In this document: positions 55,739 to 63,998 of the stretch, piece after piece
Position numbering within the stretch: position 1 is the first letter of the stretch
Layout: every line of letters begins with the position of its first letter
DNA from: Saprospiraceae bacterium
GTDB lineage: Bacteria > Bacteroidota > Bacteroidia > Chitinophagales > Saprospiraceae
NCBI GenBank assembly: GCA_021738725.1
Contig: JAIPBE010000011.1
Span: 19,056 to 83,055 of the forward strand
Direction: 5' to 3'
DNA length: 64,000 bases
Notes under the pieces: model-generated
What the model was told of the DNA's origin: nothing
The model's database searches: none
The model's input: the letters and a program-made list of their open reading frames with translations, nothing else
Position numbers and translations under genes: made by a program

Positions 55739-55965
55739 TAAAATGTCATTTTGGCTTCAGCCAGTGAATTGCAATTGACATATCGGTATGGACCGATACG
55801 TGCACCAGGGCAGGCACCCACTCCCGGAGCTGGCGCTAGACCGGTATTTGGGATGGCGGTGCCACCGGGTAGTCGCATGCTGCCATTTGTGGGCACCTGC
55901 ATTGGCTTTTTTGCCAGATAGTAGCCAACAGCAACGCCACCGAGGATCCAGATCAGATTTTTCAT
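55738..55965 (-). CDS. Small single-helix membrane protein of the element
   Basis: This 75-residue protein has one N-terminal helix (LIWILGGVAVGYYLAKK) and a Gly/Pro-rich tail containing two cysteines (GACPGAR, VNCNS). Stop and next start overlap by one base with the hydrolase-like gene. Such small helix-plus-tail proteins are common as virion membrane components of tailless phages; assignment is from context. Confidence 0.65.
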   Translation of the reverse strand: MKNLIWILGGVAVGYYLAKKPMQVPTNGSMRLPGGTAIPNTGLAPAPGVGACPGARIGPYRYVNCNSLAEAKMTF

Positions 55966-55996
55966 TTGAGGTCAATTTTCGGGTTGAAAAATGGCC

Positions 55997-56053
55997 CTGA
56001 GAATCGCGTATTTGAAAACAGCCTGGGCCCATATCCAGATACGCGATTCTCAG
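55997..56053. repeat. 15-bp perfect inverted repeat in the only sizeable gap of the late gene cluster
   Basis: CTGAGAATCGCGTAT (55997-56011) and ATACGCGATTCTCAG (56039-56053) are perfect inverse complements with a 27-nt spacer. The spacer itself holds CTGG/CCAG (56023-56026 and 56035-56038). On the minus strand the dyad is followed by CCATTTTT. It may be a terminator, a processing or origin structure, or a recombination site. Confidence 0.8.
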
Positions 56054-56060
56054 AGACTAT

Positions 56061-56300
56061 CTATTTTACAGGTGGTAGGCTATCATTCTCAGGTGCCCGT
56101 TGGATGATCAATCCCATCAGGAATGAACCGATGGACATGACCGTTCCCGACCATGCCAGGCATCCGCCACAGGCTTCATTATAGTTGCCGATCGCCCACA
56201 GGATTCCCCCGATGATCGAGGCCACGAGCCAGAAGACCCATTTCTTCAGATTTACTTTGCTGAGAAGCATATTCAACAGCCACTTCGTGATGTCTTTCAT
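56061..56300 (-). CDS. Small two-helix membrane protein (holin-like candidate)
   Basis: This 79-residue protein has two hydrophobic segments (KKWVFWLVASIIGGILWAIG and TVMSIGSFLMGLIIQ) separated by a loop with CGGC, and a charged start. Size and topology would suit a holin or a virion membrane protein; neither is proven. It starts 2 bp after the preceding gene's stop. Confidence 0.6.
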   Translation of the reverse strand: MKDITKWLLNMLLSKVNLKKWVFWLVASIIGGILWAIGNYNEACGGCLAWSGTVMSIGSFLMGLIIQRAPENDSLPPVK

Positions 56301-56302
56301 GG

Positions 56303-56536
56303 TTATTTGGATTTTGAATGTGAGTTATCCTTCAATTTGATGTTATAGATCTCGCTCCGGTTTTGCTCCACCGCCGATTGCATTTTGGCCATTTCGACCC
56401 GGATGGTCACAACATTATCAGAGAGCTTGTCAATATTCCCCACCATGCGCGTGAGAAAAAAGACGGTCGCGGTCAACAATATGGTGTTGAGGTAAGCCAG
56501 ACCTTTGTGAAGGTTTTCATTTTGATTCGTGGTCAT
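56303..56536 (-). CDS. Small membrane protein with coiled-coil tail
   Basis: This 77-residue protein has one helix (LAYLNTILLTATVFFLTRMV) followed by a predicted coiled coil (about 33-68, heptad-like VVTIRVEMAKMQSAVEQNRSE) and a basic end. It belongs to the run of small membrane genes between the spike and the hydrolase-like gene. A lysis or virion-membrane role is possible. Confidence 0.6.
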   Translation of the reverse strand: MTTNQNENLHKGLAYLNTILLTATVFFLTRMVGNIDKLSDNVVTIRVEMAKMQSAVEQNRSEIYNIKLKDNSHSKSK

Positions 56537-56556
56537 GGGTATAATTGAGTTGATCG

Positions 56557-56916
56557 TTAATCACCTTTCAGTGCATCCCGGATCGCGGTGAATACTTGCT
56601 TTCTCGATCGGGCCGCATCGACCTCCTTTACATTGTTTTGAATCGTCTGATTGGATTGCTCGATCCCCTCCCGGACATATTCGCGCATCTGCTTTTTGGT
56701 GCGCGGTTGGTAGGTGGTAATCACCTGATTTCCGGACTGGTCGATCTGGATCGATGAAATGGTGTACCAAACTGTTCCAGACACATTCATGGTGTCCAGC
56801 TGGACCCAGGACGTGTCATGCGACATAAAGGTAGAATCCGATGTAAAGGTGATTTGCGCACTGATTGGAGCGCTTGCCATCATGATGGCCAAGATGAGGG
56901 TAAGTAGATACTTCAT
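56557..56916 (-). CDS. Secreted small protein downstream of the spike gene
   Basis: This 119-residue protein has a clear Sec signal peptide (MKYLLTLILAIMMASAPISAQ, cleavage near the AQ) and a polar body ending in a helical stretch rich in Gln, Asn and Lys. It begins 2 bp after the 1161-residue gene. A chaperone or attachment partner of that protein is possible; no family is recognised. Confidence 0.6.
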   Translation of the reverse strand: MKYLLTLILAIMMASAPISAQITFTSDSTFMSHDTSWVQLDTMNVSGTVWYTISSIQIDQSGNQVITTYQPRTKKQMREYVREGIEQSNQTIQNNVKEVDAARSRKQVFTAIRDALKGD

Positions 56917-56918
56917 AA

Positions 56919-59900
56919 TTAAAATGCAGGTCTAATTCGTGATTTAAGGTGTTCAGCATGAAAGCTGGCCTTTCGGATGCTATAATTAACTGTTCCGGCT
57001 GTACTGTTCTTTAATCTGACATCTAGTACAGTGCCGTCATATATCCAAGCCTGACAGGAGATGGGAATTGTCACAGAGTGGCTAGATGCGTCTAAATATG
57101 TTTCGGCAACACATCCTTGAAGTTGCACCCCGTCATAATAGACGGACAACTCAACATCTCCGGCCGCGTCTGCATTGAGTGACACATTTGCGCTGATTGT
57201 AAACCGATGCTCCCAATGCCAATCAAATACATACTCATCGAGGTATTGCGCTGGCTGTACGTAGGTATATCTGCCGGCCGCTTCAGTGAAATCAAATTCT
57301 TCACCATCCGGGTCAATATTGAGGGTGTCCACCACTCCAGCGCCCAATGATTTGGCCCAGTCAGCAGTTTCATACCCGTTGAAATACGACCCCCTCAGTG
57401 AATAAATGGTATCATTTTGTAACCGGGTATTACTCACCCAAAATCCGGTTGTATCGGGGTTGTCGAAATAGCTTATTTGAATCCCCGTAAGGGTGTCACC
57501 AGCTGCATTGACCCCCACCATTGCATCCGGGGTGATATCCTCAAATGGAAGTCCACCACCAGTGGCAGATAGTGTGCCACCAGAAAGCGATAGTCCTGCA
57601 CCCACTCCTACATTACTAATATCCCCGTCACCATCCCGGCCGGTGATCGTGGTAGCCGTGCCATCTGAACCCGTGATCCGGGCAGTACCGACTACCGTTA
57701 AATCTCTTGGAGGAATGGCCGTGTGGATGCCGATGCGTCCATCTTTGGATATAACAGTAAGCGAATCACCCTGTGTCGAGAATTGAGCCAGTGGGGCAAA
57801 CCCGGTGTTTCCAAAAGCGGAATTAAGGGCTTTCACATCCAATAGTGGAGATGTTGCAGCAGCGCCAGCGTTGCCCCAAAAGACAGCCACCTTGGCATTG
57901 GTTGTGTTGGTAGAATATCCGTAAATGGGAAGGTTCGCGCTAAAAACGGCTAACTGAGTATTGGCGATAGGTGCCGTATTGATACCCACCCCTGTACCAT
58001 CATCTTGAATTTGACTATCACCCAGGGTAATTCCATCTGGTGTCCACTTCGCTACATAATTCAGTGTGCCTGATCCAGTGACACCGCCACCAGTTGCCGA
58101 CAATTCACCAGCGGCAAATGATAGCCCCGACCCAATCGTGATCGCACTTATATCGCCGTCAGCATCCCGGCCCATGATCGTGGTTGCGGTGCCGTCTGAT
58201 CCAGTGATCCGGGCGTTGCCGTTTACGGTCAATTCGACGCCGGCAGCGGTTGATGTGCCACCGAACGTGCCCAGGCCAAAATAAAACAAACCATCATCGC
58301 GAGCCCATCCGGTTGTCGCGTCTGAATTATTCCAGAATTGCGTATAAGTTGAATTGTCATTGCCGTTGCCTATCAGGTCCAACAGCGCGCCGGGGGCTGC
58401 GTTGTTGATTCCGACATTGGTGCCGTTGTCAAATATTTGACTATCCCCCAATGTATTCCCATCCGGTGTCCATTTGGTCACATAGTTTGTGGTGCCTGAT
58501 CCAGTGAGGGCAGGATCGGCCGTTAGTGTGCCACTGGTGAAAGATAGTCCTGATCCAACCGTGATCGCAGAAATATCACCGTCACCGTCCCGGCCCATGA
58601 TCGTGGTCGCGGTGCCGTCTGATCCAGTGATCCGGGCAGTACCTTGGACGTGCAAGTCTTGGACGGGAAGAACGGTGTGGATGCCTATGCGACCATCTTT
58701 GGAAATGACCGTTGCACTATCACTTCCTACCTGAAATAATGCGAGAGGTGCATATCCAGTATCACCGAAATTTGAACTATTGGCTACGACTTTTAAAATA
58801 GGATTTGTTTCTGTTCCAGCATCAGACATACTAAGAAAATACCCACCTATTCCATTGACGTCAGTCCGGCCTCTTATCGCAGTTTTACCATTAATATTTT
58901 GTGACTTAACATCTAACATATAGTCAGAGTTAATTGAGGTTCCAATGCCTGAATTGAGTGAAGCATAAAAATTACCATTAACGGTTAATTCGCTACCTGT
59001 TTGCAACGATGTCCCCCCAACTGCTAAGTTGAAATTGTAAAACAAACCATCATCCCTTGCCCATCCATATTCTGTTGCATCAGAATCTTTCCACTTTTCG
59101 GAATAGGTGGCAGATGTTTTGCCGAATCCCTTTACGTCAATTGCAGCCGATGGTGCTGTGTGGTTAATGCCCACTTCACCAGTTGTTTTGAGATAAATTT
59201 GTTTTTCAGATAAATAGGTTCCTATTGACAAATTTGATGCGAGATTATTAGTATAAATCTTATGTTGCGTGTGCAGTGATGCATCTATTACAGTTGAACT
59301 AAGTGGCGTTGTCTGTGTGAATATGCCTTTTCCTTTTATTTGTGCCTCTCCTGCTACTGTTAATCGATACCCTGGCGATGCTGTCCCAATGCCCACATAA
59401 GTTCCATCATCAAAAATTTGACTATCCCCCAACGTATTGCCGTCCGGGGTCCATTTGGCCACATAGTTGAGCGTACCTGATCCACCGGTCGGACTGGTGG
59501 GTATAGAGGAAAAAGAGAACGTCTTAGATCCGGTAGAATAGTTGAGCGAATAGTTGCCAGTGGATGCCGGGGCCGTCAGCGGGAGCGCATATAATGACCA
59601 GTCAGCCTCGCCCTGGTGGATGCCAGACGTGGTGCGTAAAAGTTGCAGGAATCCACCTTTGACCCAGGACGCATCACGCGCCCGATCGGTTCGGATAAGG
59701 AGGTGGCTGGTATCGGATAGTCCGTGATTGTATAGGTCCAGGTGCATAACCGTGTCGGCCCTCAAATACATGGACGTGGGGGTCGATAGTTGGATGTACA
59801 TGGTCGGCGAATTGTCCGACTGCACTAAAAATGACTGCTTGGGATAAAACCGGTTGGAATTGGCATAAGTCCGAATCAGATTGATCGAATCCCATTTGAT

Positions 59901-60404
59901 ATTAAAGGTATAATTCGCTCCGTCTATGTCGGTGTCCTCGATCAGAACCCCACCCCATTTTAATTCAATAGGATCACCCGCATCTATGTTCAGGCCATTT
60001 GTCACCCTGATATTGTCTGTTGGTGTGCCGGCGGGATAGGTATAGGTGGTGTCGAATGCCCCCAGGTTGTCATCCCACCTGAACCGGCCTATACCTGTGG
60101 TGTCGCCCTGGATGATGGTGATAAATGTGTCGCCCTGGGTGATGGTGATCAGGGTGTCGCCGGCATAATATTGATTGATCACCCCCCCTTTGGTAGTCAC
60201 GCTGTCTTTGTGGGTATAGTACTGGTTGCCGCATGAATCGGTCAGCACCATGAAATCGGCAGATATTGCCTTTGTCAGTGATGTGATCGGAATGCGGATC
60301 ATGGGACCGCGAGGGCAGTCGTTCGGATCGAACGTCTGCCCCACTGCGATTCCAGAAACTAGTACAAACACTACGAGAAAACCAATATGTCTGATCCAAC
60401 TCAT
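56919..60404 (-). CDS. Large repeat-bearing spike/fibre candidate with signal peptide
   Basis: This 1161-residue protein has a signal peptide ending IAVGQ. The long body carries fibre-like modules. A unit with NYVAKWTPDGNTLGDSQ then VGIGTASPG or similar occurs three times (about 307-346, 634-675 and 775-815). A unit ARITGSDGTATTIMGRDGDG occurs three times (about 585-625, 725-770 and 905-945). The C-terminal part is beta-rich and could bind a receptor. VGIG...P repeats are seen in Bacteroidota phage fibres and some surface adhesins. A signal peptide on a phage fibre is unusual. It overlaps the upstream gene by 4 bp. Confidence 0.75.
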   Translation of the reverse strand: MSWIRHIGFLVVFVLVSGIAVGQTFDPNDCPRGPMIRIPITSLTKAISADFMVLTDSCGNQYYTHKDSVTTKGGVINQYYAGDTLITITQGDTFITIIQGDTTGIGRFRWDDNLGAFDTTYTYPAGTPTDNIRVTNGLNIDAGDPIELKWGGVLIEDTDIDGANYTFNIKWDSINLIRTYANSNRFYPKQSFLVQSDNSPTMYIQLSTPTSMYLRADTVMHLDLYNHGLSDTSHLLIRTDRARDASWVKGGFLQLLRTTSGIHQGEADWSLYALPLTAPASTGNYSLNYSTGSKTFSFSSIPTSPTGGSGTLNYVAKWTPDGNTLGDSQIFDDGTYVGIGTASPGYRLTVAGEAQIKGKGIFTQTTPLSSTVIDASLHTQHKIYTNNLASNLSIGTYLSEKQIYLKTTGEVGINHTAPSAAIDVKGFGKTSATYSEKWKDSDATEYGWARDDGLFYNFNLAVGGTSLQTGSELTVNGNFYASLNSGIGTSINSDYMLDVKSQNINGKTAIRGRTDVNGIGGYFLSMSDAGTETNPILKVVANSSNFGDTGYAPLALFQVGSDSATVISKDGRIGIHTVLPVQDLHVQGTARITGSDGTATTIMGRDGDGDISAITVGSGLSFTSGTLTADPALTGSGTTNYVTKWTPDGNTLGDSQIFDNGTNVGINNAAPGALLDLIGNGNDNSTYTQFWNNSDATTGWARDDGLFYFGLGTFGGTSTAAGVELTVNGNARITGSDGTATTIMGRDADGDISAITIGSGLSFAAGELSATGGGVTGSGTLNYVAKWTPDGITLGDSQIQDDGTGVGINTAPIANTQLAVFSANLPIYGYSTNTTNAKVAVFWGNAGAAATSPLLDVKALNSAFGNTGFAPLAQFSTQGDSLTVISKDGRIGIHTAIPPRDLTVVGTARITGSDGTATTITGRDGDGDISNVGVGAGLSLSGGTLSATGGGLPFEDITPDAMVGVNAAGDTLTGIQISYFDNPDTTGFWVSNTRLQNDTIYSLRGSYFNGYETADWAKSLGAGVVDTLNIDPDGEEFDFTEAAGRYTYVQPAQYLDEYVFDWHWEHRFTISANVSLNADAAGDVELSVYYDGVQLQGCVAETYLDASSHSVTIPISCQAWIYDGTVLDVRLKNSTAGTVNYSIRKASFHAEHLKSRIRPAF

Positions 60405-60694
60405 ACCGTATATGGGTAATTGGCGGTGAAGTAATGATCTTGCCCATCCGGGGCTTTATCGAACTGGATTTTGACGTCTAATCCGTCCAGGGTCCAGTCT
60501 ACCCCGTATGTCAGTTGCCCATTATTCAGGGTCAGTATGATGGCATCAGCGTCAACGGGTGTTTGGGTCAGCGTAAGGACGGTATCATCCACACTATAAT
60601 CGGCCACAGTGTCCCGGTCCTGCTGCCAGGCCAGGGTTTGCCCTCCACCTCCGGAGGCGGTCCGATCTGTTCCAAATGCGTTGACGTATGCCAT
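60401..60694 (-). CDS. Small beta-rich virion-like protein
   Basis: This 97-residue protein has alternating strands and short turns (DTVLTLTQTPVDADAIILTL, GQLTYGVDWTLDGLDVKIQF), the look of a fibre or capsid-decorating domain. It shares one base with the upstream gene's stop and overlaps the spike gene by 4 bp (ATGA), so it is translationally coupled to both. A spike-base or minor capsid role is suggested by position. Confidence 0.6.
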   Translation of the reverse strand: MAYVNAFGTDRTASGGGGQTLAWQQDRDTVADYSVDDTVLTLTQTPVDADAIILTLNNGQLTYGVDWTLDGLDVKIQFDKAPDGQDHYFTANYPYTV

Positions 60695-61023
60695 TATCCG
60701 TTGTTTGATTGATCCTCATAGTCTGACAGTGCCGGGATGTTCGCTGCTTTCACTTCGATGACCTCCATCAGTGGGTTGTCTGCCTCTCCTGGGATGAGGC
60801 TGGATCCGCTGAACCTTACTTGAAAGTTCAGGCGAATGATGCCCAGGTTGTCATAGGATCCGAATTGGAGCTTCTCTCCGGGGCGTACTGTCCAAGCATC
60901 ATCCAGGGTGACCAGGATATTGCCAGCATTTTGGACAATCACCACATTCGATCGAGCCACCAGCTGTCCATTCATTGTGAATGGCATGGCCGTGTTCGGC
61001 ACCATTTCCATAATCACCCTCAT
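60694..61023 (-). CDS. Small beta-rich minor capsid candidate
   Basis: This 109-residue protein is dominated by beta-strands (NVVIVQNAGNILVTL, WTVRPGEKLQFGSYDNLGIIRLNFQVRFSG) with an acidic tail. It lies between the 249-residue gene (4-bp overlap) and the 97-residue gene. Its size suits a single-jelly-roll or cement protein; no family is recognised. Confidence 0.6.
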   Translation of the reverse strand: MRVIMEMVPNTAMPFTMNGQLVARSNVVIVQNAGNILVTLDDAWTVRPGEKLQFGSYDNLGIIRLNFQVRFSGSSLIPGEADNPLMEVIEVKAANIPALSDYEDQSNNG

Positions 61024-61769
61024 TGCATCTGATTGAATAGGTTTTTGGCCATTTCTGGATTCTTCTCTATGAATCCGGCCAATCGGTCCAGTGTTCCGTG
61101 TATGTCTGGGAAGTGCATCCGGATCCGTTCCAGCGCACTGGCAACGCGCTCAGTGTTATACATGAACTGCTCCGATGCCTGGACACCAGGTGCGCCCGAT
61201 ACGGCTACATGGCTAGGCTGTTGGGCTTGTCCTGGTGCCAGCACCTTGGACAGAACAACATCCAGAATGCCATCGATCTTCGGGCTTTCCAGCAGGCGGT
61301 TGAGGAACCGTTCGATCGGTCCACCCTCCTGTCCGGCATTGATCGCGGCCTCCAGGTCGTCTACCTTTTTAGCCAGATCCCATTTTTCGCGCTCCTTTTC
61401 GATCTCGCCGGCGATGTAGGATTGAATATCATTCCCACCACCGATGAACGGCATTCCGGGGAACCCAGCAATGGAAGTCTGTGATGGTGCCTGACTGAGC
61501 ACCACCACAGCTTTGTTTCCATAATTTGCACGGGGCTTATCAGCCCTGTTGATCGTGAATTCGCCCCCCTGGTGACTATTGATCGTGATAGCGGTGGCCA
61601 GGGTGTCCCAGCTTTCTACAATATCCTCGATCACGTCATTCCGTTGGATGATGTCGGCTCCCTTACCACCACGAGTGCCACGATACAGCACCCAATAGGG
61701 CCGATCCTGGTCGGCTTCCCACCAGGTCTGCAGGTCATCGAGTTTCGTGATTGCGGTACGGTTCATCAT
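61020..61769 (-). CDS. Unknown structural-region protein with coiled coil
   Basis: This 249-residue protein opens with KLDDLQTWWEADQDRPYWVLYRG, a compact aromatic domain of about 100 residues. A flexible Gly/Pro stretch (GFPGMPFIGGG) follows, then a coiled coil (EIEKEREKWDLAKKVDDLE) and a helical C-terminus. It sits 12 bp after the 133-residue capsid-region gene. Scaffolding or minor virion protein would fit; unproven. Confidence 0.6.
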   Translation of the reverse strand: MMNRTAITKLDDLQTWWEADQDRPYWVLYRGTRGGKGADIIQRNDVIEDIVESWDTLATAITINSHQGGEFTINRADKPRANYGNKAVVVLSQAPSQTSIAGFPGMPFIGGGNDIQSYIAGEIEKEREKWDLAKKVDDLEAAINAGQEGGPIERFLNRLLESPKIDGILDVVLSKVLAPGQAQQPSHVAVSGAPGVQASEQFMYNTERVASALERIRMHFPDIHGTLDRLAGFIEKNPEMAKNLFNQMQ

Positions 61770-61781
61770 AGCGATGGGGGT

Positions 61782-62183
61782 TTAGTCGATGTAGTAGAAG
61801 GTGATCTCTACCGCTTGTTGGGCAGTGATCCGGGCATTATCCGTGAATCGAACATAGGATGTGCTCGGGCTGAACTGCTTGATCCGCACGGGCATATAGT
61901 CCCCCTGCCGATAGTTCGGTACGAAATAGTTGGCCGGCGTCTCACTGAGGATCGCTTTGCTGTCCTGGAAGATGCTTAAAAAGGCCACATCCAATGCTAC
62001 ATTCGACACCAGCACCCGTCCGGATGGGCCTTGGCTGCTTCCGGCTGAGTTTTGATTGCGGATAGCTATCCCCACTATTTCTTTTTCTCTCAGGATCGAA
62101 TCATCCGGCAAAATGAATTTGCTCAGTGATGCGCTCGTGATGACCACCTCATAGGTGGCGGCATTTAAGATTGGGTCTTGCAT
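61782..62183 (-). CDS. Small beta-rich protein next to the capsid gene (penton candidate)
   Basis: This 133-residue protein has eight or so predicted strands (ATYEVVITSASLSKFILP, GRVLVSNVALDVAFLSIF, YMPVRIKQFSPSTSYVRF, AVEITFYYID). The size and strand number suit a single jelly-roll. In double-jelly-roll viruses the penton is a small jelly-roll protein often encoded close to the major capsid gene, so this is the best penton candidate here. It lies 76 bp after the capsid gene. Confidence 0.55.
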   Translation of the reverse strand: MQDPILNAATYEVVITSASLSKFILPDDSILREKEIVGIAIRNQNSAGSSQGPSGRVLVSNVALDVAFLSIFQDSKAILSETPANYFVPNYRQGDYMPVRIKQFSPSTSYVRFTDNARITAQQAVEITFYYID

Positions 62184-62259
62184 GGGGTTTTGAGTTGATG
62201 AATGTGCCCCCGGCCCGAAGGCCAGGGGTCATTCTTTATGATGTAAAAGCGGTCCCAGA

Positions 62260-63159
62260 TTAGAACGTGACCTGATTCTGCCCGGCAGCCTTGGCGGCGG
62301 CGGCAGCATTCACGGCACGGAATCCATGCAATTGCAAGACGAGTACGTTTCGCGTGTTCACCGCGGATCCAGCGGCATTCGTTGCCCCTGCGATGTTGGT
62401 GTAGTCACCTCCACCCAGATTCAGGGTGAATACGTTGGTTTGTTGTCCATCTACCACCAGGTTGGGGGTCAATCGATGGAAACCACGTCCGGCCATAGTC
62501 GGTCCATATTCGGGGAATACGGCAGTCGTTGCGGCAGAGGATGCCACTCCAAGTTCAAACGGACGGTTTGGTGTATACTTCAGCGTATCCGTCATCAATG
62601 GACCGAAACGATTCACGTTGCCAGTGGTGAAGGTCAGTTCACCCTGGTAGATCGTTTCCAAGGCCTGATATTCGATCGCTGCACTGGCCCCAGTACCGAC
62701 AAAGTAGTTGGAATCTGGATAAGTGAAAATCGGGAAGTTGCCATACCAGACAGGCGTCTTGGATGGGTCATACTTAGCGATTCCCAGAGCTACATGCGTA
62801 GCGAAATACAGGTCATTCCGGTTCAACTTGATCTCAGTAGGGCGGTCAGTGCTTCCAGATCCCTGATAGAGATCGAATTGATACTGGTTCTTGTTGCTTT
62901 CCAAGAGCTGCTCTACCCGGAGATTGCTTTCCGTGATAATGAAGCTGTCAGATTCGCCCAGTCCATTGACCGGGAACCAGTTCTGAAGGCGGCCATAAAC
63001 GGCACGCTGCTCATCCGTTGAGAAGTTGACCACGGTACCCACGGCTGCTACCGTAGTGGCCGGATCGATGGCGTCAGCCTGATACCAGCTGAACATTGCG
63101 GCGAACACTGCCAGCACAGCCAGGACGGTTCGGAAATTATTATTGAGAAACTGTTTCAT
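62260..63159 (-). CDS. Putative double-jelly-roll major capsid protein
   Basis: This 299-residue protein has an N-terminal hydrophobic segment (about 10-30, TVLAVLAVFAAMFSWYQADA). The strand-rich body contains DSFIITESNLRVEQLL, TEIKLNRNDLYFATHVALGI, an IFTYPDSNYF...EYQALETIYQGELTFTTGN block and PNLVVDGQQTNVFTLNL. The pattern of a TYP block followed by an acidic ALExxYxGxLxxxxxN block recalls capsid proteins of FLiP-like tailless phages, judged by eye. It is the largest protein after the spike and is central in the cluster. A structure prediction is needed to settle the fold. The hydrophobic N-terminus may be a signal peptide or a membrane anchor. Confidence 0.6.
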   Translation of the reverse strand: MKQFLNNNFRTVLAVLAVFAAMFSWYQADAIDPATTVAAVGTVVNFSTDEQRAVYGRLQNWFPVNGLGESDSFIITESNLRVEQLLESNKNQYQFDLYQGSGSTDRPTEIKLNRNDLYFATHVALGIAKYDPSKTPVWYGNFPIFTYPDSNYFVGTGASAAIEYQALETIYQGELTFTTGNVNRFGPLMTDTLKYTPNRPFELGVASSAATTAVFPEYGPTMAGRGFHRLTPNLVVDGQQTNVFTLNLGGGDYTNIAGATNAAGSAVNTRNVLVLQLHGFRAVNAAAAAKAAGQNQVTF

Positions 63160-63212
63160 GATTGAAAAAGTGATTTGGGTTCAAAGAATGGATTGACCGG
63201 ATCGGATCCGGA

Positions 63213-63581
63213 TTAATTGATGTTGAGCAACATGCCAGATCCGGACACAGAGGCCACATCGAGGCTACCATAGGGAAGACCGGACAGGCCAGCACCTCCA
63301 ATGACATTGCTCACCAGCTGAGTGGCACCGGCTACTGCCATGCCCATTCCTGCTGGTTGAAACATTTTGTTGCGTCCTGCTGACAAGAAAAGACCGATAC
63401 CGATCTTTACAGCAGAGCCCACGAGTGGGTTGTTTTGGATAAACTCAACGCGATCTAACTGCTTGGCGGCGATGAAGCCAACCGTGCCCAGTGCGAGGCT
63501 ATTGAGATTACCGAGAATGGCGTTTTTTCTCATGATTCCAGAGATTTTGGATGATTTGCGATTGTTGAGACATCCACACAT
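63213..63581 (-). CDS. Small hydrophobic membrane protein upstream of the capsid gene
   Basis: This 122-residue protein (or 106 from MRKNAILGN at 63533) has two or three hydrophobic Gly/Ala-rich stretches (NSLALGTVGFIAAK, GSAVKIGIGLFLSAG, GMGMAVAGATQLVSNVIG). It fits a virion membrane protein of a membrane-containing phage. The first start begins MCGCLNNRK. It lies 53 bp before the capsid gene. Confidence 0.6.
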   Translation of the reverse strand: MCGCLNNRKSSKISGIMRKNAILGNLNSLALGTVGFIAAKQLDRVEFIQNNPLVGSAVKIGIGLFLSAGRNKMFQPAGMGMAVAGATQLVSNVIGGAGLSGLPYGSLDVASVSGSGMLLNIN

Positions 63582-63613
63582 GGCGGATAGATTTTCGAGA
63601 TGAATGGAAAGGA

Positions 63614-63886
63614 TTACTTCGTGCGGCGCTTGGCGGTGGTGCGGCGCTTTGTGGTGCGCTTCCTACCATTGACAGAGCTGGACATTTTACAGCCCGAGGT
63701 CAGCACTTTCCGGATGGTCTTATCCGCATCAGTTGCAGATTTGCCAGCCTTCATAGCTGCCTTCTTGTAGTTGGCGGCCTGCTGCTTCACAGCTGTCTTG
63801 TTCACTTTACCTGCACAGAATGCGGCCTTCTTTTTCTGAAGGTTCCGATACGCCCGCAGGCTAGGGCTTGCTTTCGCTGTTGCCAT
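63614..63886 (-). CDS. Small very basic protein (genome-binding candidate)
   Basis: This 90-residue protein has more than 25 Lys/Arg residues, with a helical middle (QQAANYKKAAMKAGKSATDADKTIR) and a C-terminal run of Lys/Arg/Thr (GRKRTTKRRTTAKRRTK). Such composition suits a protein that condenses nucleic acid inside a virion. It overlaps the partial basic gene upstream by 26 bp. Confidence 0.65.
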   Translation of the reverse strand: MATAKASPSLRAYRNLQKKKAAFCAGKVNKTAVKQQAANYKKAAMKAGKSATDADKTIRKVLTSGCKMSSSVNGRKRTTKRRTTAKRRTK

Positions 63887-63998
63887 TTGATTTGGGTTTT
63901 TGCGATGGAGAATTCGATTTCGGTGCCCTCTTTCGGGCGGTGGATCCGCTCTTTTTGGTCGGCTTTGCGGTTCCGGCCTGCCGTTGCTTTTTGAATGA
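63861..63998 (-). CDS. Partial basic protein, 5' end beyond the window
   Basis: A minus-strand frame is open from the window edge to a TAG at 63861-63863, giving 45 visible codons. They are rich in Lys, Arg, Ser, Pro and Gln (KPTKKSGSTARKRAPKSN). The stop overlaps the start of the 90-residue basic gene by 26 bp, as is usual in this compact cluster. It is likely the C-terminal tail of another nucleic-acid-binding protein. Confidence 0.5.
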   Translation of the reverse strand, partial: SFKKQRQAGTAKPTKKSGSTARKRAPKSNSPSQKPKSNGNSESKP

